Assembly (NCBI GenBank): GCA_905178155.1
Contig: CAJINV010000009.1
Coordinates: forward strand, 310,001-374,000
Length of the DNA stretch: 64,000 bases
Source of the DNA: Amoebophrya sp. A120
Lineage: Eukaryota > Sar > Dinophyceae > Syndiniales > Amoebophryaceae
Direction of reading: 5' to 3'
Made by a program: the position numbers and the translations under genes. A model generated the notes under the pieces. The model saw only the letters and a list, made by a program, of their open reading frames with translations. It was not told where the DNA came from and ran no database searches. Below, piece after piece: positions 42,313 to 52,595 of this stretch; the first letter of the stretch is position 1, and every line of letters starts with the position of its first letter.

Positions 42313-43293
42313 ATGTTCAGCCCAGCTAGTACAAGCAGTCGAGCAAGCGCCATTGGTGTGGCTGCGTCGAAGAGCTTTCCGCGGCCGATGGGGGGCAGCG
42401 CACCTTCGAAGCGTGTTACTCTGGCGTTTATTTCGCCAAACAGTCAGATCCGCACTGCGGCCACGTCGCAGCTGTTTCGGCGGAAGCACGCCAGCCTAAC
42501 GGTGAATCCCACGTGGTCCAACAAAAGTACTACTTTGTCGACGGCCACGCGGGCAATCCAATGCGAAAACTTGAAGAGCAGCATGGCAAAACTGGAGAAA
42601 TTGGGGATCAACGACTACTGCAACAAGGAAGTTGTAACCACGACTGTGAGCACTGGGAATGGGAATACTACAAGCAAAGTGGCTGTAAAGGGAGCAAAGA
42701 ATACCGACTTTTCGAATGTCTGCTGCTCCTCTGATCCGTCCATGCACCAGTATGACCCGAAGATGATGGATCTTGACGCTCTGGTCCGTATCACGACCCC
42801 CGAGGTCTGCCAGATGGAGCTAGAGCGACGCGGGCGGGTGCTGTTTCCTGATCTGTTGACAGGAGGAGCGAGTTCCTCTTTTTCACCGGAGCAGACGGAT
42901 GGTACACATCAAGGCGGAACGAGTCAAGACCACAATAAGAATGCAAAAGAAGTTCTTATTTCTGATGTCGCCCGCACGAAGTCGGAGGCACTCGAGGTTT
43001 CGCAGCTGCGAATGTACATGAGGAGCGAGTACGACCGGCACGTGTCTGAAGTGGTGGAAAAATTGGTGAAGCCCCGGGACGCCGCGTTTCGGCGCAACAC
43101 GTTTTGGCGGGATTTCTCCCCGGCGTTGCCCGTGCTTGGGGCGGTTGCCGCGGTGGGTTACGTGTGTAGTACCGCGTGCAGGCTGTGCTCCAAGGCCTTC
43201 TGGCAAGGGGAAAAGAGCGGCGCAAAAAAAACGGGCGAATCGCGCTGGTGCCAGGCGACAGGAGACTATCCCTTAGCAGTCGCGACCTTGTGA
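42313..43293 (+). CDS. Hypothetical protein with presequence-like start and one TM span
   Basis: A single exon of 326 codons from the ATG at 42313 (MFSPASTSSRASAIGVAASK). The first 60 residues are rich in Ser, Ala, Arg and Lys with few acids, as in mitochondrial or plastid-type targeting peptides. A helical segment (ALEVSQLRMYMRSEYDRHVS) precedes a hydrophobic span (PALPVLGAVAAVGYVCSTAC) near the C terminus, followed by a basic tail. This suggests a tail-region-anchored organelle protein. No family recognised. Confidence 0.6.
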   Translation: MFSPASTSSRASAIGVAASKSFPRPMGGSAPSKRVTLAFISPNSQIRTAATSQLFRRKHASLTVNPTWSNKSTTLSTATRAIQCENLKSSMAKLEKLGINDYCNKEVVTTTVSTGNGNTTSKVAVKGAKNTDFSNVCCSSDPSMHQYDPKMMDLDALVRITTPEVCQMELERRGRVLFPDLLTGGASSSFSPEQTDGTHQGGTSQDHNKNAKEVLISDVARTKSEALEVSQLRMYMRSEYDRHVSEVVEKLVKPRDAAFRRNTFWRDFSPALPVLGAVAAVGYVCSTACRLCSKAFWQGEKSGAKKTGESRWCQATGDYPLAVATL

Positions 43294-44899
43294 AGGAGAA
43301 AAGAGCAGCTCATGCTTCCACGTGTATAAATGAAAACTCATGACTCTTCACGGCGCGCATCCATGGCCGATGATGAAAACACAATACATCAGTGATGTTT
43401 ATTTGCACTGACAATGACATCGAAAACACGAGGTAAACATACACAGCATCGTGTGTGAATTAATACTCCGAGAAGTTTCGAGTAACAGCCACACAGTAAA
43501 GTATTAAGTATGTATTGACGAACTCGAAGTAAAATTGTACTTACTGAATAGTGCTTAGTCGTACATGATGTTGACTAGTAGTCAATCTGGGAGGACACAA
43601 GTGCAGGAGTCCCTCCGGCAAGCATAGTAGAGTGACATCATAAGGGAATTTTATGGCCGAATGCGAATGCTATACTTTTTGTCTTCAAGACTAAGACACC
43701 GACAAAGTGAAAGGCATGGGAAACGACACTAACATCAACATACACGAACGCGACCATGCAAGAATCAGCATAGAATTATCATCCAACAACACGAAGAGCA
43801 GCACAAGAAAACATTTTATTTTATTCGACGAAGGCTGGTGCAGCGAGCAGCAGCTGGACTGGTCTTGTCTATTAAATACAGGAAGGAACGCTGCAACAAG
43901 ATCTTCATGTCGTGTTCGACTGCAACAATAGAATGCGATCGAGACCACATGAGATGGACATTGAGAGACGTCGAATCGTACCATGACTGGGAATTGGAAT
44001 CGAACGAGTCGCCCTCCGAGACCGTGGCTTCTTATCATGGTCTTGCGCGCCAACCTGTACCTGCCATAGATGGCTTCAGAATTGCATTCACATGGTAAGC
44101 GCTGAAGTACTTAAGTTTAGTAGAAGAATATTTTCTCGTCGTCATTTTATTAGCGTGATTGTTGCTTCTCTCGAAGTTTCTCGTTTGTACTCAGAGCTCT
44201 GACGACGTAGCACTGGTGGAGCTGATTCAGTTTGTAGGTCCTCGAAGAATCTATGCTACACAGATCATACAGACAAATCACGCGGCTAGCTTTTGCAACA
44301 CCGCTATTGAAACTGCTGGCGTTCCTGCCGTTTCTTTGCTGAGAAACAGAAATCATGAAGAATCAGAGAAATTTAGAAATCAGAATCACAGACGAGTGAA
44401 GTTTTTTACGCAGAACTGAGTAAGAGCTCGAACATAATTACCCACTCATTCTGTTTGCGTTTCAAAAAGTGATTGTAGCTTTGTCGTACCCAGTGCATTC
44501 CTTCAGCAGCAACCAAGCACCGCTTTTTGTCTCTTCCTTCCCTTCTATCGCGCACCTTTTTTATTGCCAACGCTGATTGTTTAAGAAACGCCAGCACGTG
44601 CCGGCTCAACTTATTTTCAGACAACAAGTATGTGTTATTTTCAGACACCGGAGTGATACTACAGCTATTTGAATTTTTAATACGGCTTCACCACTGCGCC
44701 ACTATTTAATTGATTGTGCTTAGGCACTTGGGACGATTATAGCAGGGTGAAGATATTATCCAAGCAACATGTTGTCGCGCTTATAAAACAGCTAAAGTAG
44801 CAGGCCACGAGGAGGCGGATGAAAAAATAGACGCAAGCGAGCGCTTTACGTTCTATGCAACCCAGATAACGAACGTACGAAAGAGAAATTAAGACCAAA
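43294..44899. other. Long intergenic spacer
   Basis: About 1.6 kb of AT-rich sequence; no supported feature. Confidence 0.5.
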
Positions 44900-46438
44900 A
44901 TGCCGCCGTCTGCGAAATGCCTGAAGCGAATCCAGAAGGACATGATGAATGTCCAGGCTCTCAGCCTAGAGACGAATGGCTGTTGGGTGGATCCGCAGAC
45001 GTTCGACAAGCCAGAGTGGCACGTCTACATCCAAGGTACAACATTTTCTGCTTCATAAAAGAGCCTACGTTGTAAAACTAGAAAGAATTACGCTGGTGGC
45101 ACCATGGAAGTTAATTTGTACTGGTAGGTCGGAAACAGAGTGGTCAACGTTGAACATTCGTTTCTCTTCCTCGCATGAAAGAAGATAAACTCCGTACTAA
45201 AAAAATCCCCAAATCAGGTCCAGTGAAGACGGTATGGGAGAAGGGAGTGTTCAAGCTAAAAATGTCATTCCCCGATAACTACCCTTTCGACCCAATAAAA
45301 ATCAACTTCGACAAGGGCATATACCACCCAAACGTCGGCACCGGGGGAACCATCTGTCTCGACGTATTTGCTTTTTGTTTTGATCGTTTTCCGTTCTATT
45401 TTCATCAATCTTTGCACTGTACGTTGTCATATCATGCAAATGCTTGTTGACGTCCTACAATGAAGAGTACTTGAACAACAAACAGATCATCAAGAAAGAC
45501 GCCTGGTCACCCTCTTACACTCTGCAATCGGTGTTCACCAGCATTCGCTCTCTTCTTTGCGACCCGAATCCCGACTCCCCCATGAATGGCGACTCTGCAC
45601 GAGCATACACTAAGGACAAAAAGGTACTACATTCTCGCTTGCTGACTGTGTTGTTCGATTCAAATTTATTTGCATCTGTTCTGCTCCTGTGCGTATCACC
45701 GTGCAGCATTGTTATGTATGTTGCAGCGTGCGCCTGCAAAAGCAAATACGCTAGTGGCCACTACAGCAGCCAATCGTAAATGTTTCCTTCCCTATCCCCA
45801 TTTCTCAGGCTTACGAGCGCAAAGTCCACGAGACGATCGAGAAGCATGGGAAGTGCCTCCCTACCCACAAGCGGCAGACGCAGCACAGCGAAAAACCGGA
45901 TTCGAAGACGCTGGATCGCCTCAAGCAGCAGGAATGTAGCGGAGCGGGCGGCGCGGCCGCGAGCTCGTCGTCTGCGGCCTCTGCCGCCAACAACAAAACA
46001 ACGACGGCGAACCAGTCTTCGGGCCCCGGTGCAGCGACAACAAAAGGGGCGTCCGCATCGTCCACGTCGTTCTTCTCAGCGCTGAGCGCATCCGCATCTG
46101 GCCTTTTCGGCTCCGCCTTGGGAAGGACAGGCACGAATCCGAATGCCACCACAACAGCAAGTGCGCCGGCTGCGTCGACGATCAACAACAAGCGCACCAC
46201 CTCAAAAGATCAGACAAGCGGGGGCGCGAAGCAGCCCGCAGCAAAAAAAAGAAAAAGGAGCGGAAGTGCGGGTAGCCCCAAGAGAACTTCAAGCAAGCAG
46301 GGTGGTTCAGCGGGAAACAGTAGCGCAGCAGGAGCGTCTTCATCCGCCGCTGCGGTGCCGCCGCCCGCCCCGAATGCGGCGAATCGCGCTCCTCCAGCTG
46401 GGGGCAACGATGTCATCATCTTGTCTGATAGCGATTGA
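44900..46438 (+). CDS. E2 ubiquitin-conjugating enzyme with C-terminal SUMO-interaction motif
   Basis: Exons 44900-45035, 45218-45363, 45468-45623 and 45809-46438 give about 355 residues. The UBC fold is clear: KRIQKDMMNV helix, FPDNYPFDPIKINF strand, the HPN motif in YHPNV, the active-site Cys in GGTICLD, and WSPSYTLQSVFTSIRSLLCD. An insert separates the active site from WSP, as in loop-bearing E2s. The C terminus after the fold is a 190-residue Ser/Ala/Lys-rich extension ending DVIILSDSD, a textbook SUMO-interaction motif (hydrophobic core plus acidic Ser). It would pass ubiquitin (or another modifier) to substrates, possibly recruited to SUMOylated nuclear targets. Intron 2 (45364-45467) needs an acceptor at GAAGAG; no AG occurs earlier in it. 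Confidence 0.88.
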
Positions 46439-46656
46439 GGTGCTGGAGCAAAGGACGAAAAACGTAAGTGCTGGAATACGGACTACAACTACTTCGACTC
46501 CTTTTGTTTCCCTTATATATCCACCCATGGCGCCCCCTGCGACTCTTGAAACGTCTCTTTCTACTCCTACGTTTACTTGTCTGCAGTTTGTCGAAGCGAT
46601 CGGGCAAGGTAGTTATAGCAAAATTGAATCTGTACACCACCACAACGTCTGATTTC

Positions 46657-47273
46657 TCACTCAAGCTTCAAAGCGACAATAGCGAAGCCCCTGTATAAGT
46701 CGAGCGGGATGTTTTCAAGGGTACCCTTGGAGTACGCACCGCAGGGCCCGGCTTCGACGATTTTTGAAATAGAGTTCCACGCACTTTCAGTAGGCTTGAC
46801 TTGTTGCGTTTTTGTGAAAAATATAAATACATCAAAGTTGTCGTCAAGGTCGGGTTTTCTTTCGTAATCGTGTCTTCGAATTTGAAACAGGATTAGAATT
46901 TTTGTCATGTAATATATGAAAAGAGATAGTATGTACCCTTCGCTGTGTTTTTCCTCGTGAATGCCAAATATTGAGTTAAGTTCTGCATTCTCTCGTCATC
47001 TTGAATAAAAACAAAGAAGCTTGCCTTTTCTAGTTTGCTAGTTTGATGTATCTTCCCTTTGCGACGAGATGGACCACCGCGCTCTGCAATCGGACACAAA
47101 AACAAATGAAACGGTAGTGATAAAAGATGAAGATTCCAAAAAGGATTCACCTCGAGTCTGACTTTGCGTTTTGGCTTGAATAGGACGAATCTTCGTTTCT
47201 TTCCGCGTGTTGTCGTCACGAGGGATTCGTCCTTTGCGATCAGGCGCATAGGGGCCAGCTGCAGCACTGCCAT
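46657..47273 (-). CDS. Possible minus-strand hypothetical gene, exon structure unresolved
   Basis: Read on the minus strand, an ATG at 47273 starts MAVLQLAPMRLIAKDESLVT and continues basic (KKRRFVLFKPKRKVRLE) to a GT donor at 47150. A second segment (47081 to about 46938) and a third ending at 46657 (NIPLDLYRGFAIVALKLE) look coding, but the last junction does not keep phase with simple GT-AG sites. If real, it is the only minus-strand gene in the window. No family recognised. Confidence 0.3.
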
Positions 47274-47526
47274 GTGAATCGCTTAGAACGCTTCAGAATT
47301 CGTTTTGACATCGATCGTTGAGTAAGAGGCAGCGTCGCCACCACTCCTAGTCCAGTACAGTCCAGTAAGATTTCATGTTTCAAGCATTGGCGGGTTGCAA
47401 AAGAAAAAGAGAAACAACGATCTGTAGATTTACTGCACAAGAATTAAAAGCCACAGCGCCAGGAGCCGTGTCCGTCACGCCGTCCCCAAGAATGAAGTCA
47501 TCAAAATCCTATCAAAAGCAGACGCG

Positions 47527-50500
47527 ATGGACTACTACACAGCTGATGCACAAGAATTTGGGAACAAAACTATAAAAGAAGAAAATATCGTTATTGAAAT
47601 TGATGATATCAGAGAGAAGAAACCGAGGCGCATCTTCCGGGTCCTGCAGTTCCTTTTGGTTACGTATACTAGTATTCGTGTACGACCTAGTTTGCTCGTT
47701 GTCTGCTGCGGCTGCGTCGCATTTTTTGGTGCTTTCTTGCCTGCGGCGTCTGCGGCCGGTGGGGAGGAAGTACGAGAATCCTTCGCGAAGGATGAAGGTC
47801 TTGTCGAGCGCAACCAGGTGGCGGTCGAGGACGAAAACGCGGAAAAATCCTTCGGAGATGAGGCCAACAGCGCCGGTCAGCATTTTCGTCCTCTTGAGAG
47901 AGCAAGCGCTCGTCCGAAAGACGAGAGTGAAAGACGAGCGAGCAAAACGCACCTCCTTACATTCGCCTCGCATGGAGTGTATAGGCAGGTTCAAGACATC
48001 GCGGAAAGAGAGGCAACCGCTGCCGGTTTCGCTTCCCACGTTCGCTGGAAAGCCTCTATGACTTGCTCAACCGTTACAATCTCCAACGTTACAATAAAAT
48101 CTGGAAGTTGTGTTGCAGGATGAGCACGACAGACTCGCACAGCGTTCTACCTTTTGCAATACAAATTTCGCCAGATTGTAGTGGGGTTTGGGTCTCCGGA
48201 ACTTGTCATGCGCAATCCTATGAGAGTTGGCTAGATCATGCACTCTTGCATCACAGATTTCCATATTCTATTGCAACGCTTTAGATTGTAACACCTGAGC
48301 GGGTTATAGCCTCGCAGTTGGCGTTCTGGAATGATCGGGAAAGAGCGGCGCGCCTCTTGTACGTGTACGCCCAGCATGATGTTGAGCCAGATGCAGATCG
48401 TGATCAACTAGACGAGAATAAACATCAGCCAGATGATCGCCACGGAAACCTTCATAATACGACCCAGGAGCAGGAGGATGCCCCTCACAAGAACCGAAAC
48501 ATCGAGCCTGTCACTGTTGGGGCTTTCGCAGAAACAAACAGCCTTGGGAGCCCAGAGGGGACTCCTGCATCCACGACTACGTCCACCTCGGAATTGGAAT
48601 TGCTCAGCGCACCTGGTACTAAGGCTGCGAGTCGTTGGTGGGCCCAGACGAGGGGGCCTCTTTTTCAGAAAATTTTCGAGGCTTTCGGCACAACCTACCC
48701 CTATTTGAATCCAGCCTATTTCGCAAAGGCCGTCACTCTGATTGAGACCCTCTTCGATGTCTCTGAACAGCGGTCACCGACGTCCTGTGCCAGAAGTGAG
48801 GGGAACCAACTGGACTCGTCTACCAAGACGACGGAAAAAGCCAAAGCATTGGCAACCAGCATCCCTAGTGCTACAACCGATGGAGATATGAATGGGCGTA
48901 CTGATGAAGAGACGCAGCCTACAACGCCGGCGACTATTGTTCAGCCGGAAACTACTACACCAGGGCCAGAGTTGAGGACGTCGATTGCAGCTGCGCAAGA
49001 GTGCGAATCGCCGCCGAGGATTGGCTGGGGTGACTACGTTCTCGTGACAGACCCAACGAAGCATTTGGTGGATGAGACTGAGTCTGGAAATCTGGTCGAG
49101 GCTGTGGTCGAGGAAGAGGTATCTGCGACATATCCTCCTAGCAGCAAGACTGTGATTGAGGCGCCATCTAGCAATCCTACAGATACAGGGCAGCATGAAC
49201 CTCCGAGACGAGAAGGAGGCAATCAGGGAGATCTGTTGCTCACAGACTGGCGTCTGTTGAACACCGCCGGGGTCTCGTTTTTGCGCGATTTGAATGCAAC
49301 AGATCTTGAGACGCTGCAAACCCTGGCGGCGCAAAATGAGCGGCTTCCTCTCATTCCCGGGGTGCGGTTGCCGCCCAGTGTACGGTGGGAGTATTCCACG
49401 GAGCGGTTCCGCACACCATGCACCGACTGGCTCCTAAAGAGCCCCCACGTCGCGTACGTCTTTCGCCGTTACCTGGTCTTGCTCCTGCGCCGAGCGTGGC
49501 GTAGCGGCCCGGCACCGCTCTGGCTGGAGCGCTCCAAGATCATGGAAGGCCATCAAGCAAGTGCGGTGGAGAATAGCGGGGAGCTCAGGCAGTTGCCCCG
49601 TGCTGCAGCCGCGCCCCCTGCGAATTCTGAGAAAAGCAACGGCAGCAGTGCTGCTGCATTTTCCACCGAAAGCGAAGACAGCACAGACGCACCGCCCGCG
49701 GCTGGAGATGCATCTTCAACATGGTGGACGTCAACCTCAGAGGCCCCGCGTTCCGACAGTAAACGCGTGCACGGGGACGAACAAGAAGATATGAACAAAC
49801 GCGATGTGTACCGGGTGAAACACTTCCCGGACTCGGCCTACAGTGATTTTCTGTCGTTCGTTGACTTGCCTGCTTTGTGGCACAACGTAACTGGAGGACA
49901 GCGACAAGCTGCCGGATCCGGATCAGCATCGGAGGCTAACGAGATATCACAGCCGAAAAATGAAGACCGGTGGTGCTTTGCTCACACACGACTGGTTTTG
50001 GTTCACAAAGCGCTGCGTTTGTTCTTTTCGGCGCGCCGCGGTCAAAATGTAGGTGAGCCTAAAGAAACTCGGAACCGAGTAGAGCCGCAGTCGCTCCCCC
50101 ACGAAATCACGCCACTGATTTCTCCGATTGACGCTTTCACGACGGGGTGCGTTGAGGTGGAGCTTCTCGTCAAACAAGAAGCTAGGTACATTGGGCCGGC
50201 TATATGCGGCCTTTTTGCAGCAGGATCTGATGCAGCCTGCACGCCGGCCGGACATGTGAATGAACAAGGGAGCGACTCGCAAGAACTCCGGGCGCAACAG
50301 TTTCACGACCGATGCTTCTGGCACTGGCAGACCTATTCCCCCATGCACCAAAACACATGGCTGTTTCTGCGGAAAACGGTAGGTAATTTCCACTTTCTCC
50401 GGCTGTGGTTGCGGCTGCTGCACGACACGCGGCTTCTATCCAGTTTTCCCTTTGTGGACCAGAGTCCTCTGGGCCACCTGATTCGGGCTCTGAACCTCCG

Positions 50501-51889
50501 CACTTTTGCCGTCCCGTCGTTGTACTACCCACGGCTAGGCACGTGTCCTGTCTACGACCTGACGGAAAACTATCCAGAAAAAACGACCCATGCCCACCTA
50601 ATTTGTCATGTGAACCATGCACCAGAGTGAGTCCTGTCCAAAGGCTGTCGCTTGTCATACAAAAAATAGACCACTGGGAGCGAGTGGGATAGGGTCTGTT
50701 TCTTTGAATAAACACGAGAAGACGGCAATGCTCCGCGAACGCTTTCTTGAATTCGACAGCAAAACTCTCGGGAACGAAGACGGGCAGCAGATCGAGCCAC
50801 TGCACACTGACACTGCACAAACGCACACATCACGAGGAACCGCTGCAGATAAGGGCACGGCAACACATGACGCTGATCATGCGCTTGATGAAACAAGCCA
50901 CCCTGTTGAACAAGACACGCGACGGCCACAGGAGTCGGCGGAGGTCCTGAAGCACGGGAGGTCGTATGCGGTACTAGATCAGGTGATGCCAGTATCGCCC
51001 TACGGCGTTCCAGATTTTTTCCCCGTGAACAAACGGTACAAAACGCCGTTCTGTGCTCCCAATTCCAACCGTATCGTGCAGCAGATGCACGGCCTGGGAA
51101 ATATCCTGTACAAAAGTATCGCACTACGTACTCGTACTATTTGCAGTCATGTGCTACAGATCTACCTTTCTATCTGATCTAGCATATAAGTACAAATAGA
51201 TTGCATTTTTGTCTTTATTGTGGTGCTTCATCGTAAAATTTGTCATCGTCATTGTGATTTCTACTAGAGCGAGGTAACAAATGACCCGTTAACTCGCGCC
51301 CGCGAGTTAGCCGTCCGCCCGGCCGGCCGGACGGTTAACTCGCGGTTAGAAATGTAGACAAATCGAAAGGTAGCACAAATTTGAATCGAAGTGCTCGCCA
51401 ATCCTTGGCGAGCCCTTCGGGGTAGATTTGCACCACAATTCGATTTGTCTACACTTCTAACCGCGAGTTAACCGTCCGGCCGGCCGGGCGGCCGGCTAAC
51501 TCGCGGGTGCGAGTTAACGGGTCATTTGTTACCTCGCTCCTAGTAGTACGATACTTTTGCAATGCATAGATGATGCGGTGAAGCAACTCGGGAAGCTCAC
51601 AGCGCAGTTGCGGCTTTCACGTTTGCGTTTGCTCCGGGAGAAAGCCGAACAGGTCGAAGCAGAGACTGACCACCAGCACCTTCCCGCCGATGTTGTTCGG
51701 CCGGTAGAAAAGAAGGACACAGGTGTAGGTGAGTCTCCTTCGCCGGGGGACTTCGGTAGCAGATCGGAGGAGGAAGAAAAGGCTGTTGGGGCTTGGATGC
51801 TTCTGCCGTCAGAGTCGTCCCTGCAAGACTTCACGCCCTTGACTATCGGGACCTTTCTGCATGATCTGTTTCTCGAGACCGCGTTCTAA
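47527..51889 (+). CDS. Type II membrane protein, glycosyltransferase-like
   Basis: Four exons (47527-48056, 48314-50626, 50670-51101, 51574-51889) join in frame to about 1,196 residues. A single hydrophobic span near residue 55-80 (LLVVCCGCVAFFGAFLPAAS) after a basic cytosolic start indicates a signal anchor. Much of the middle is disordered Ser/Thr/Glu-rich. Later segments look folded: WRLLNTAGVSFLRDLNA, TDWLLKSPHVAYVFRRYLV, CFWHWQTYSPMHQNTWLFL and LRLWLRLLHDTRLLSSF followed by FVDQSPLGHLIRAL. The DQxPLxxLI pattern resembles nucleotide-sugar transferases of the GT34/DUF273 type, but this is tentative. Intron 2 is only 43 nt (GTGAGT...TAG); introns 1 and 3 are inverted-repeat elements. Confidence 0.65.
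48057..48308 (+). mobile_element. Introner-like element 7
   Basis: 252 bp flanked by GCCTC (48052-48056 and 48309-48313). Left end TATGACTTGCTCAACCG and right end GAGCGGGTTATA form an imperfect inverted repeat of about 40 bp that includes GTTACAATCT and its complement. Internal CTTGTCATGC word present. Exact excision gives TGG AAA GCC TCG CAG, in frame. Confidence 0.85.
51102..51568 (+). mobile_element. Introner-like element 8 with internal palindrome
   Basis: About 467 bp. The left end TATCCTGTACAAAAGTATCG and the right end CGATACTTTTGCAATGCATA are inverted copies over about 20-27 bp. The right terminus matches elements 1 and 3. A flanking direct repeat is not evident (GGAAA against GATGA), so it may be old or altered, but removing 51102-51573 restores frame. 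The interior is dominated by the palindrome at 51261-51545. Confidence 0.75.
51261..51545. repeat. Near-perfect 285-bp palindrome
   Basis: Arms of about 125 bp (51261-51388 and 51425-51545) pair almost perfectly: CTACTAGAGCGAGGTAAC at the left against GTTACCTCGCTCCTAGTAG at the right, followed by GTTAACTCGC, CCGGCCGGCCGGACGG and GTAGACAAATCGAA. The short centre has its own hairpin, GCTCGCCAATCCTTGGCGAG. It could be a nested foldback element or an expanded inverted-repeat core of element 8. Confidence 0.9.
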
Positions 51890-52595
51890 TTTCGTGACAG
51901 AACAACAAAAATTGAAATCGTCTCCAGCAGGAGCTCGGCCAGGAGCAGGTCGTGTTCTTTCACTCATCTCATTTTATTTGAGTGTAGAGGTGTGCTGGGG
52001 TTGGAGATAGAGATCATCTGATGAGTCCTATTCGAAGCTCCTAGTCGTAGTGATAGTGAGTGTCATCTGATAGATTTGCTGCAGCCGTCTGATCGTGACG
52101 AAAATGAAATTTGAGTTTTTGTGCTCGCCAAGATCTGAAGAAGGAAGATCAGATATGCAAGAAAAATCCTGTGATGCGATCACGTTCAAGATGCTGCCTA
52201 ATCAACATACTAGGTCTCACCAAGATCCGTTGTGATGTATCATTGAAGGATCAAATTTTGATGCTCATGGGTGAAAGACATTCCCATTGTAAAATAAAAA
52301 CGTGAAGGAGACCAACTCCGATCAAAGTGATTTCCGCTTCGATTGCAGGCAGTATAACTGAGGTTATTTACTTCTGCTGCGTTACTTAGACGTATTGCAT
52401 GCTGTTTCGAATGCTTATGCTGAGAATGAAAAGAAGATAAAAATAAAATTAAAAACAGGTCTACGTACGATTTTTGTTGTAGTTGACATCCCGTTAGACT
52501 TAGACTACGACTACTGCGATCGCTCTTTACTTTTCTACATACGGAGTCAACCCCTGCTTTTTCGTTTTTTTCATTCCTTCACAACAAAAATCAAA
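51890..52595. other. Intergenic spacer
   Basis: About 700 bases, AT-rich, with a pyrimidine-rich run (52555-52580) just before the next start codon that could serve trans-splicing. No gene recognised. Confidence 0.45.

Noticed and set aside
50583-50698. Apparent inverted repeat GACCCATGCCCACC against GAGTGGGATAGGGTC with TTGTCAT words, suggesting another intron element
   Set aside because: A canonical 43-nt intron (GTGAGT at 50627, AG at 50668-50669) already restores the frame, no target repeat is visible and the arms match poorly. It could be a remnant at most.
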